Assembly: GCA_903879775.1 (NCBI GenBank)
Contig: CAIRMY010000342.1
Coordinates: forward strand, 1-24,091
DNA: 24,091 bases
Source of the DNA: an uncultured Bacteroidota bacterium
GTDB lineage: Bacteria > Bacteroidota > Bacteroidia > NS11-12g > UBA955
Direction: 5' to 3'
How positions within the stretch are numbered: position 1 is the first letter of the stretch; the number at the start of each line of letters is the position of its first letter. The position numbers were made by a program, and so were the translations under genes. The notes beneath the pieces are model-generated. The model did no database searches, had not been told where the DNA came from, and was given only the letters and a program-made list of their open reading frames with translations. Shown piece after piece: positions 8,706 to 15,776 of this stretch.

Positions 8706-9449
8706 TCAACCCAATTCCCGCATCAACCCCAAAAATCCATTGACCACGTTTTTGATGCTCTCAAAATTTTGGGTGCGACAAAAATTCTCATCTAAATACA
8801 ATCGGCGGTTCACTTCTAACATGATGCTCGATACCCTTTTTTGGGCTCGAAAGTGACTCATAGGAACAATTGTGCCTGAATAAGGTGTATCTATACCTAA
8901 ATTGTAACCCAATGTTTCAAAATAATCCTTTGAAGCTTCTGTCAAATCTTCAGGTGTATGATACCAATCTGTGCCAATGTTGAAATCGAATTTCTCATTC
9001 CCTTGCTGCAATGATGTCCGAAATGCCTCGTTCGGAAAACTATGACAATCTACAATCATGCACCGATTCTGCTCTTTTAAATGCCTGTTGCAGGCTTCTG
9101 TGAGTCGTTGATGATGAGGGACGTAGAACTGTTGTAGAATGTTGTCTTTCTGCTTTGGAGTGATGCGCCGCAATGCTTGTCCCGCCTCTGTCTTTGTGTA
9201 AACGGCGCCCATGCCAAATTGTGACATGGGCTCCAAATTGTCGTCTTGAAATCGTTCTACATCGCAATACACCCTGCAAAAATCAGCCGCCACCACAATG
9301 TCGTTAGGTTGACCAGCAAAAAGCTCATCGGTATATAAATCAGTGAGCTTTAAAGCCTCCGCCTGTATAGCGTCCCTCGAAATAAAAAAACCTTCAGTAT
9401 CCGGAAACCGTAATGATGCATGTGGAATGTGTAAAATAAGGTCTGTCAT
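8706..9449 (-). CDS. N-formylglutamate amidohydrolase family protein
   Basis: The 247-residue product fits the N-formylglutamate amidohydrolase family, zinc-dependent hydrolases that release formate from N-formylglutamate at the end of one histidine-degradation route. Visible motifs are H7-I-P-H10-A-S near the start, C-D-V-E-R-F in the middle and V-D-C-H-S-F, which supply the expected metal and substrate ligands. Length is normal and no signal peptide is present, so it is cytoplasmic. Its ATG overlaps the stop of the preceding 89-residue gene (ATGA), so the two are translationally coupled and follow metK. No other histidine-utilisation gene is nearby, so the true substrate may be another N-acyl amino acid. 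Confidence 0.82.
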   Translation of the reverse strand: MTDLILHIPHASLRFPDTEGFFISRDAIQAEALKLTDLYTDELFAGQPNDIVVAADFCRVYCDVERFQDDNLEPMSQFGMGAVYTKTEAGQALRRITPKQKDNILQQFYVPHHQRLTEACNRHLKEQNRCMIVDCHSFPNEAFRTSLQQGNEKFDFNIGTDWYHTPEDLTEASKDYFETLGYNLGIDTPYSGTIVPMSHFRAQKRVSSIMLEVNRRLYLDENFCRTQNFESIKNVVNGFLGLMRELG

Positions 9450-9715
9450 TTTGTTGGATTTTTATGTCTGCGAGAAAATTCAATATCTATGGCCGACAAT
9501 TGTACCTGTTTAATAACGTTGAAATACCTAGCGTTTTCAAACCGCTTTGCAACGAATTCGAGTTCTTCAAAAGAAAGCTTCTCTAGAATCTTTAAATAAC
9601 AAGTTCTGAATTCTGTGTAATTTAAATATCCTTTTTCTTTATTGTTTATTGAATGCGAAACTCCTTTGACTGTAGAAAGAAGTTGATGGAATAATTTGTC
9701 ATGTGTCATTACCAT
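9446..9715 (-). CDS. Hypothetical 89-residue cytoplasmic protein between metK and amidohydrolase
   Basis: I do not recognise this small, mostly helical, charged protein. It has no signal peptide or membrane segment. Most of it looks like three or four helices, including E-K-L-S-F-E-E-L-E-F-V-A-K-R-F. It overlaps metK by a few bases at its start and the amidohydrolase gene by four bases at its end (ATGA), so it is clearly coding and locked into the operon. An alternative ATG at 9709 would give a TAATG junction with the metK stop, a common coupling arrangement, and would remove two residues. Confidence 0.75.
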   Translation of the reverse strand: MVMTHDKLFHQLLSTVKGVSHSINNKEKGYLNYTEFRTCYLKILEKLSFEELEFVAKRFENARYFNVIKQVQLSAIDIEFSRRHKNPTK

Positions 9716-11259
9716 GTTTTTAGAGTTTCAAAACTTTCAGTTTCTGCATTCCACCGGTTTAATTTTAAGCTCCCTACTGTTCCAGATAGCATTGATTTTG
9801 AGATGATTGCATGAAGTGCGCCATCGTTCAAAGGCAGTAAATATTTGTATCCAGCCGGAAACAATCCAAATTGTGAACCCAAGAAAATTGGAATTCGCTC
9901 AGTTCTTTCATCCTTTAAAAATTCCTCATACCGAACTTTTTGCACCAACCCTTCAGGCGTGTGAAAGGGGAGGTAGTTGTTTTCGATGAGGTCATGAAGC
10001 CATTTGAATTTTAAATGTCCATATTCTGGGTCCTCCATAAAATTGAAAAAACATGCCTTTGATTTGTCATTGATTTGTGCCCTTTCCGGTAAATCATGAT
10101 TAGGTCCCTCACAAATGCCACACATTCCTTTCAGACCTGATATTTTTGTTTCATCAATGATCTCCCAAGGATACTCCTCGTTGCTAAAATGTCCGTAGTT
10201 CGCGGTTTGCAAATAAATCGGGCGTTTCAATTTGAAAGCTTTGATGATGTCGTTTGGTTTCACTGGAAACAATTGAGGGACAATGGCTTGTATTAAATTG
10301 AGGTCAACCACTTCAGTTCCTGAGCCATCAACATAAATTGATGTTGGTTCAGTCACTCCGATCGCATACGACAATTGAACAGTGCAACGATCAACGATAC
10401 CCGCCGCAACCAAATGTTTTGCAATATACCTCGCTGCATAGGATGCACTTCTGTCAACCTTACTTGGGTCTTTTCCCGAAAATGCACCGCCGCCGTGAGG
10501 TGCACTGCCGCCATAAGTGTCTACAATGATTTTACGCCCGGTGAGTCCGGTATCGCCTTTGGGACCACCAATGGTGAAGCTTCCCGACGGATTGATGAGA
10601 TATTCCGGGGATGCATTTGCGTCCCATTCCCTCAAAATTGGTTCCACAACGTCGCGAATTACAACTTCTCGAATGGTTTGTTGAAGCACACCTTCAGTGT
10701 GTTGGGTTGACACCACAATTTTTTCAATGGAAATGGGTTTGCCGTTTTCGTATTTTACGGTGACTTGCGATTTCGCATCGGGTCTTAGCCATTTGATGGC
10801 TTTTGTGTCCCTCAAAACATGTAACTTTTTTACAATTTTATTGGCCAAAGAAATTGGCAAGGGCATGAGTTCAGGGGTTTCATTGCATGCGTAGCCGAAC
10901 ATGATTCCTTGGTCGCCGGCGCCGCCATCGGAAACGCTTTGGGCAATTTCAGGACTTTGAACATTGATGTAATTTTCGAAACTGGCAGTTTTCCAATTGA
11001 AGCCAACGCCATCTTGATTGTAACCAATTTTGTCTAATACGTGTTTGGCAATGGCAATTTCATCAAATTTAACGGATGCCGTAATTTCGCCGGCAATGAT
11101 CACTTTGTCGTTGCAAATGAGGGTTTCGCAAGCCACTTTAGCGTGTGGATCAACGAGCAGGTAGGCGTCTAAGACAGCATCAGAAATTTGGTCTGCAACT
11201 TTGTCGGGGTGACCTGCCGAAACAGATTCGCTGGTAAAAAGATAGGTTTGTTTTTTCAT
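9709..11259 (-). CDS. metK: S-adenosylmethionine synthetase with ~138-residue C-terminal extension
   Basis: MetK makes S-adenosylmethionine from methionine and ATP in the cytoplasm. The catalytic core occupies about residues 1-378 and has every expected signature: S-E-S-V-S-A-G-H17-P-D19-K, A-C-E-T-L near 45, G-A-G-D-Q-G-I-M-F-G-Y-A, D-A-K-S-Q-V-T-V, G-G-P-K-G-D-T-G-L-T-G-R-K, and G-G-G-A-F-S-G-K-D-P-S-K-V-D-R. The core ends with the normal Y-P-W-E motif. Most bacterial enzymes stop there (the E. coli enzyme has 384 residues). This one runs on to 516, with a tail starting M-C-G-I-C-E-G-P-N-H and including a third Cys near 403 and an F-L-G-S-Q-F-G-L-F-P-A-G-Y segment. The tail (9709-10125) has no internal stop and overlaps the next gene. 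A structured leader lies upstream. Confidence 0.95.
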   Translation of the reverse strand: MKKQTYLFTSESVSAGHPDKVADQISDAVLDAYLLVDPHAKVACETLICNDKVIIAGEITASVKFDEIAIAKHVLDKIGYNQDGVGFNWKTASFENYINVQSPEIAQSVSDGGAGDQGIMFGYACNETPELMPLPISLANKIVKKLHVLRDTKAIKWLRPDAKSQVTVKYENGKPISIEKIVVSTQHTEGVLQQTIREVVIRDVVEPILREWDANASPEYLINPSGSFTIGGPKGDTGLTGRKIIVDTYGGSAPHGGGAFSGKDPSKVDRSASYAARYIAKHLVAAGIVDRCTVQLSYAIGVTEPTSIYVDGSGTEVVDLNLIQAIVPQLFPVKPNDIIKAFKLKRPIYLQTANYGHFSNEEYPWEIIDETKISGLKGMCGICEGPNHDLPERAQINDKSKACFFNFMEDPEYGHLKFKWLHDLIENNYLPFHTPEGLVQKVRYEEFLKDERTERIPIFLGSQFGLFPAGYKYLLPLNDGALHAIISKSMLSGTVGSLKLNRWNAETESFETLKTW

Positions 11260-11500
11260 GGTATTTTGTATTTAAATTTTGTGCAAAACGGCACGAAAAA
11301 CCAATTTGAGCCATGAGCGAATTGGCCAAAACACAAAATAGCATAGCAAGAAATGTGGTTGTAAAACCAAAATTTAAAGCGGAGCAATGTAGCATGAAAT
11401 TTTTCATATCCCTTTGTTTTTGACGTTGTGTCCGCATCATTTTACCACCGTAGCAGGGTTAAGTGCTCGGTTGGTGACCTTTTGGTCTCGTGATACTGCT
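11260..11500 (-). promoter_or_regulatory. Structured metK 5' leader (candidate cis-regulatory RNA)
   Basis: About 235 nt separate the predicted metK promoter from the ATG. On the transcript, a 4-bp hairpin with an AAAA loop (GACC/GGTC, 11476-11487) abuts a larger hairpin (11444-11475) of 11 paired bases, ACCA-CCG-AGCA against TGCT-CGG-TGGT, with one bulged A on each side and an 8-nt loop. Just upstream, AGCAG (about 11496-11500) is complementary to CTGCT in the 3' arm of the large hairpin, so an alternative fold is possible. I looked for the conserved core of the SAM-I (S-box) class and did not find it. The leader also holds an open frame from 11407 with a signal-peptide-like start. A regulatory role is inferred from structure and position. 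Confidence 0.45.
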
Positions 11501-11501
11501 G

Positions 11502-11534
11502 CAAATTTAAAGCAATCTTTTTTGAATCCTCAAA
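11502..11534 (-). promoter_or_regulatory. Predicted metK operon promoter
   Basis: On the minus strand TTTG (11534-11531) is followed after 21 bp by TAAATTTG (11509-11502), a match to the Bacteroidota TTTG/TAnnTTTG promoter. It would start transcription near 11495, just ahead of the structured leader. A second TAAATTTG overlaps the -33 element (11538-11531) but has no -33 box of its own. Confidence 0.5.
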
Positions 11535-11574
11535 TTTATTTTCAAATTATTTTTTTTCCGGAATAATTTCAATA

Positions 11575-11628
11575 GTAGGGGCGAATCGTATTCGCCCAAA
11601 TCGCATTCGCCCGAATCGAATTCGCCCC
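11575..11628. repeat. 15-bp GC-rich repeat array, copy 1 (about 3 units)
   Basis: The array starts with GTAGGGGCGAAT and continues with about three 15-bp units of the form AATCGnATTCGCCC, ending ATTCGCCCC. The two ends are inverted relative to each other, so it could fold into a hairpin. It lies just beyond the 3' end of the channel gene and may act in transcription termination or mRNA end stability. Related arrays lie at 12524-12654 and 16512-16566. The sequence is GC-rich against AT-rich surroundings. Confidence 0.85.
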
Positions 11629-11633
11629 GACCT

Positions 11634-12425
11634 CTAGCCCTTTAATCTTTCTTTAACCTCTTCTAACTCTTTCTTCAATTCTTTGATCAATTTGATTTCT
11701 TCACTGTCTTCTTCCTCTCTGGCAATTTGATTCATTTGATCAATGAAAATACTGTTGATGAGCGACAATCCTAGAATGCTTCCGGTGAATACAATAAAAA
11801 CGAAGTAGAATTTTGTAAATGAGGTGAATAGGGGACTGGCGTTCACTTTGACCGCATTGACCACATCCGAAAAACCGTCCCCCGAAAAAATTTTAAAAAT
11901 GGTGTAAAAACTGTCGAAGGCGTTCGAAAAATGTTCTGGGGCATATCGCTTAAATAAGCTTAATGAAACGAGGGATATAATGGTGGTGTACACAAAAAAT
12001 GTGAACATAATGAATCCAACGCCTTTGAATGCTTTGAACAATTGCTCACTGATTCGTTTTCCGTTTGGAATGTATTCAATGACGCGTAACAATTTGAATA
12101 TTCTCAAAGATCGCAATACGGTAAATCCTGCGAACATTTCTAAATCGTGAACAAATAAGGCGCCTAAACTTGGCAAGGAGAGTAAAATGGAAACAAAATC
12201 AATTTTGTTCCAATGGTCTTTGAAATAAGAACTGATTTTGTGATGCTTATAATTTGATATTTTAACGGCAATTTCAATGCAAAAGAAAACAGTGAATAAT
12301 GAATCAATTAAATCTAATTCAAAATAATAGGGACTAAAGAATTCAAAAGAATGAAGGTAAATAATGGCAACATTCAAAAGTATGAGAATGTATATGATTT
12401 GATCATTAAAAAACAGTTTCTTCAT
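11634..12425 (-). CDS. Voltage-gated ion channel subunit (BacNav/Cav-like), filter SGDGFSD
   Basis: The 263-residue protein has the six-helix plan of single-domain bacterial voltage-gated cation channels. S1 is about 10-26. S2 is about 38-56, with an acidic residue in F-C-I-E-I-A-V-K. S3 is about 75-92, including N-K-I-D-F. S4 is about 101-117, with positive residues every third position (R105, R108, K111, R114). S5 is about 134-158, followed by a pore helix and a filter at 181-187, and S6 at about 204-228. The tail (about 235-263) is a charged heptad-like coiled coil, which in this family drives tetramer assembly. The filter S-G-D-G-F-S-D aligns with T-L-E-S-W-A-S of NaChBac but has Asp at positions 3 and 7 and Gly at position 4, as discussed in the findings. 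It is transcribed alone from its own promoter. Confidence 0.88.
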   Translation of the reverse strand: MKKLFFNDQIIYILILLNVAIIYLHSFEFFSPYYFELDLIDSLFTVFFCIEIAVKISNYKHHKISSYFKDHWNKIDFVSILLSLPSLGALFVHDLEMFAGFTVLRSLRIFKLLRVIEYIPNGKRISEQLFKAFKGVGFIMFTFFVYTTIISLVSLSLFKRYAPEHFSNAFDSFYTIFKIFSGDGFSDVVNAVKVNASPLFTSFTKFYFVFIVFTGSILGLSLINSIFIDQMNQIAREEEDSEEIKLIKELKKELEEVKERLKG

Positions 12426-12445
12426 TCACTTAGCTTATAGGAATT

Positions 12446-12473
12446 CAAATATATTGTTTTTCAGGAGAATCAA
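12446..12473 (-). promoter_or_regulatory. Predicted promoter of the channel gene
   Basis: The minus strand has ATTG (TTG at 12473-12471), a 17-bp gap, then TATATTTG (12453-12446), 21 bp ahead of the channel ATG. The -7 box is a perfect TAnnTTTG match; the -33 box lacks its first T. Confidence 0.55.
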
Positions 12474-12523
12474 TATAATTTCATGATTGAATAATTAGAA
12501 AATACAGAGGCATTCCAATGATT

Positions 12524-12654
12524 GTAGGGGCGAATTGAATTCGCCCAATTTGAATTCGTCCGAATTGAATTCGCCCAATTTGAATTCGCCCAAACCGCAT
12601 TCGCCCCGCATCGAATTCGCGCGCATCGAATTCGCCCCGCATCCCATTCGCCCC
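12524..12654. repeat. 15-bp GC-rich repeat array, copy 2 (about 8 units)
   Basis: This is the longest array. It opens with GTAGGGGCGAATTG, then runs through about eight 15-bp units such as AATTTGAATTCGCCC and CGCATCGAATTCGCC, ending CATTCGCCCC. Units alternate between two types at the start and become CGCATCGAATTCG-like toward the end. GGGCGAATT and AATTCGCCC are complementary, so single units can pair with each other. The 15-bp period equals five codons, which leaves the minus strand open with a repetitive G-R-I-Q-F pattern; I do not consider that coding. The array leads directly into a terminator-like hairpin at 12671-12706. Confidence 0.9.
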
Positions 12655-12670
12655 GAAAATCAATTGCATA

Positions 12671-12706
12671 AAAAAATCCCTCAAAGAAAACTTTGAATGA
12701 TTTTTT
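12671..12706. terminator. Degenerate copy of a terminator hairpin
   Basis: The left arm AAAAAATCCCTCAAAG and loop AAAA are identical to the perfect hairpin at 16583-16618. The right arm has two changes (GG to AT at 12697-12698), which break two of the 16 pairs. A T-rich run follows. It lies between the promoters of the divergent channel and helical-repeat genes, where no terminator is needed, so it was probably copied together with the adjoining array. Confidence 0.6.
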
Positions 12707-12746
12707 TATTCATAAATATTTAACAGTCGTAGACCAAATAACATTC

Positions 12747-12775
12747 TTTGAATTGCGGATTTTTAATTAATTTCG
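12747..12775 (+). promoter_or_regulatory. Predicted promoter of the helical-repeat/lysozyme-like gene pair
   Basis: TTTG (12747-12750), a 17-bp gap and TAATTTCG (12768-12775) match the Bacteroidota promoter with one mismatch in the -7 box. Transcription would begin near 12782, which favours the ATG at 12795 over that at 12786. Confidence 0.4.
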
Positions 12776-12794
12776 CTAGAATCACATGATCTAT

Positions 12795-15776
12795 ATGAAA
12801 ATAAGGTTAATCATCATTTTTATGGCAATGACAAATGTGTTGTTATCACAAACAAAATTTGTCAATAAAGGATTTAAAGCGTTCAACGAAAAGAATTGGG
12901 AAAAATTCAAAGAATTTTTAGAAAAAGAAAAAGAAAAAGATAGCATGTCTGTGGGTACCAGTTTCTTGAATTCACTTTTGGTTAGGAATGATGGGCCTGC
13001 GCCAAATGCGAAACTTTACTTTAATTACAGCAACGACTTTTTTAATAAATTAGAAAAACTGGATGTTAAAGAACAAGCTGGCTATTGCGAGGATATCGGA
13101 TATTGCTTGTCGAATAAATCAAAATTATATACTGAAAATTTAAAAAATTACAGTGATTGGCTAGTTCAAAGAAAAGATACATCGGAGGCGAATTATTTTT
13201 TGAAAAATTTCCCTAACGATCAAAACTCGATTTCCATTCGTAATTTTCAATTTGAACATTACTATCAACTGTTGAGTAAAATTCAAACGAGGGATGAAAC
13301 GAAAAAATATCTTCTAAGGTTTCCTCAATCTAATTATTACCCGTTGGTTGCTAAAATGAATGATAGTTTGCAATTTCAATTCGTCATTCAACAAAACAAT
13401 GTAAATACGTTTGAGAGTTATTTAGTTGATTATCCTGAAGGTAAATTTAGAGATTCCGCAAAGCGTTCGATAGAAAATTTATCGTGGGTAAAAATTTCAA
13501 ATTCAACCGACAAAAATGATTTCATTGTTTTCCAAAATAAGTTCCCCAATTCATATTTCTATAAATCAGCGATAGAAAAGGAAATTTCAATGACTTGGAA
13601 TGAGGTGAAAACATCAAATTCAATCGATTTAATTCAAGAATTCCGACAAAAATATAGCCTGTCGAAGTTTGATGCAGAGGCTGAAATTTTAGAGAGTGAT
13701 TTGGTATTTGCGGAAGCAAAAAATTCAAAGTCAGTTGAATTGATTAAAGATTTTAGAGAAACCTATAAAAATTCTAAACATGTAAGTAGCGCATATGTGC
13801 TTGAACAACAATGGGCGTTCGATGAAATTAAAGCTTCGAAAAATATTGAATTGTGTGAAAAGTATCTCATCGAATATCCCAATAGCGCATTGAATAAAAG
13901 GGTTGATACATTGATTTATAATCATTATATCAATGTATCGAATAATAATTTCGATCCTGATTCATTAAAGATTCTTTCACGAAAAACAACAAACAAAAGA
14001 TTTACCAAATTCATTGAGAAGAGAATTGCAAAATTAAATCAATTAGATAGCTCCATTTTAGTTGCAAATGAGTTGATTAAATCTGGTAGATCTATTGTTC
14101 CACCAAATGTAGTTAACAATACAGCGAAAGGAAGAATTAGCATAAAAACATCGAAATCCTTGCTGGAATTTGTTGATGTTCGTAATAACCCCAATGATTT
14201 TGAAAATTACAATCATGATTATGTTACCTATATTCCTATATTAAAGTCACATTTTATCTATTTGAATTTTATGGAAGGTCGTCAATCTCTATTGGTCGAC
14301 GAATCTACTGGGAAATCAAATGAGTTAAATGGGTCGATCGTTTCATTTTTCAGAACTGATACAACTTTAAATTGGTTCGTTAAATTACAATGCGAACCCG
14401 GTATTTGTGCAGGATTTGAAATTATGACCAAGGGTAAAAAAGAATCTAAAGTAACTTACAAGTTTTCTTTAGATTCCACCAATTATAGCATAGCAATGGA
14501 TAGTGTTTACTTCGAAGATGATAAAATATTTTGTTTGAAAAGTTATAATTATTATGAATATAATTACAAAGTATTTTTAGGGAAATTGGAATTTCAAAGG
14601 GTCAATAAAAAATGGCAAAATACTGCGTTTTATCCAAATAAAAGTGATTCAAGCGCTGGATTAAATCCCTCGTTTATGAATCAACTCATTGAAAAAAGAC
14701 AGCCTTTTTTCAATACAAGCAATTCCAAAAATCCAATATATAAATTAGATTATAATGATCAAAGTTATCGTGATGAATATATTTATGCCCATCGGTTTAT
14801 TTATGAAATAGACCAAAATGAGTTAAGACCAGTGAGATTTGGTTCTAACTACGCATTGTATCCAATAAAGTTTATAGATCAAGATTTTTTAAATAGCTTA
14901 GACTTGAATGGGAATAAAAAGTTTGATTTAATTTGCACGAAGAGACCCTTCGCAGGATTGGATTATTCTAATGTTTCTAAATATTTGAATGACTATCAAA
15001 GTCGCGATGAGTTAATTTTTATTAATTTCGATAGTGCTTTATTCAATGGAGAAATTCAACAACTTCCAATTGAGTTTAATCAAGATCGTATTCGATTAAT
15101 GAATGTTTTTTATACTATTTTTAAAGAACAACATCCTAATTCTTTATCCCCAACACAAGTCTGTTCATTTATCGCTAAAAATTACACGTTTATTGATGAA
15201 TTCAAAAAGAAAAAACTCATAGAGCAATGGGCTGAATATGAAATGCAAAATCTTATAAAAAATGAAGAGTTCTATAAATCATTGCTAAACAGCACATTGG
15301 GATATAAATGTGTTGCTCATTTAAATGAATACAATATGGAAACACAAATGTTCAAAATTGAACTCAAAGATGAAAATTCATATTCAAGTGACAAAGATGA
15401 ATTGAAGAATATGTTAGAAAGCTTGAGGTCGAATGAATCTAATTCAAGTCAAGATTATTTGAACAATACAATGGGCTTTTCTATAAAACTGAATCATCCC
15501 CGTAAATCGAATGATTACTATAATTCCAGTTTTAATATTTATGTGAAAGAAGATAAAGCCTCACAGTTATCGAATATTTTAAATGGAGAGAGAAATTTGT
15601 ATTTGAGAATCAAAACTAAAATAACACCATGGGATTATAAAGAAACGTGTAATATTTGTCCATCTGGAAATTGCGACAACTCACATTTGAGTGATTGTAA
15701 ATTGAATTTTGATGTGACTGAATATGAGTTTAGTGCGACGCCTGATTTTAAAGATGTCATTAAAGTTAAACCTTAA
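12795..15776 (+). CDS. Large secreted helical-repeat protein, unknown function
   Basis: The 993-residue exported protein has a signal peptide (M-K-I-R-L-I-I-I start, ending L-L-S-Q). I do not recognise a named family. Residues of about 205-370 contain at least four degenerate repeats of about 37 residues, with the pattern F-x-x-x-Y-P-x-S-K, then A, then W-x-E-I-K-x-S-N-S-I. They resemble the TPR-like helical repeats found in other Bacteroidota secreted or periplasmic proteins and suggest a protein-binding solenoid. The C-terminal 560 residues look beta-rich with mixed helices and end in a short Cys-rich stretch (C-N-I-C-P-S-G-N-C-D). No T9SS domain is visible, so it may stay in the periplasm or outer membrane. 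Its 3' end overlaps the lysozyme-like gene by 23 bp, so the two are coupled. Base composition is very AT-rich. Confidence 0.82.
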   Translation: MKIRLIIIFMAMTNVLLSQTKFVNKGFKAFNEKNWEKFKEFLEKEKEKDSMSVGTSFLNSLLVRNDGPAPNAKLYFNYSNDFFNKLEKLDVKEQAGYCEDIGYCLSNKSKLYTENLKNYSDWLVQRKDTSEANYFLKNFPNDQNSISIRNFQFEHYYQLLSKIQTRDETKKYLLRFPQSNYYPLVAKMNDSLQFQFVIQQNNVNTFESYLVDYPEGKFRDSAKRSIENLSWVKISNSTDKNDFIVFQNKFPNSYFYKSAIEKEISMTWNEVKTSNSIDLIQEFRQKYSLSKFDAEAEILESDLVFAEAKNSKSVELIKDFRETYKNSKHVSSAYVLEQQWAFDEIKASKNIELCEKYLIEYPNSALNKRVDTLIYNHYINVSNNNFDPDSLKILSRKTTNKRFTKFIEKRIAKLNQLDSSILVANELIKSGRSIVPPNVVNNTAKGRISIKTSKSLLEFVDVRNNPNDFENYNHDYVTYIPILKSHFIYLNFMEGRQSLLVDESTGKSNELNGSIVSFFRTDTTLNWFVKLQCEPGICAGFEIMTKGKKESKVTYKFSLDSTNYSIAMDSVYFEDDKIFCLKSYNYYEYNYKVFLGKLEFQRVNKKWQNTAFYPNKSDSSAGLNPSFMNQLIEKRQPFFNTSNSKNPIYKLDYNDQSYRDEYIYAHRFIYEIDQNELRPVRFGSNYALYPIKFIDQDFLNSLDLNGNKKFDLICTKRPFAGLDYSNVSKYLNDYQSRDELIFINFDSALFNGEIQQLPIEFNQDRIRLMNVFYTIFKEQHPNSLSPTQVCSFIAKNYTFIDEFKKKKLIEQWAEYEMQNLIKNEEFYKSLLNSTLGYKCVAHLNEYNMETQMFKIELKDENSYSSDKDELKNMLESLRSNESNSSQDYLNNTMGFSIKLNHPRKSNDYYNSSFNIYVKEDKASQLSNILNGERNLYLRIKTKITPWDYKETCNICPSGNCDNSHLSDCKLNFDVTEYEFSATPDFKDVIKVKP

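Noticed and set aside
11444..11500. SAM-I riboswitch call for the metK leader
   Set aside because: The conserved SAM-I core (e.g. the G-rich P2/kink-turn region and GGCAACC-like segment) is not there on either strand, so I left the leader unnamed.
12524..12654. CRISPR array
   Set aside because: Units are contiguous 15-mers with no unique spacers, and no cas genes are nearby.
12481..12684. Minus-strand open frame with a five-residue repeat (G-R-I-Q-F), like a pentapeptide-repeat protein
   Set aside because: The pattern follows from the 15-bp DNA repeat having a length divisible by three. It lacks the A-[DN]-L-x-x signature, and the same repeat occurs elsewhere without a frame.
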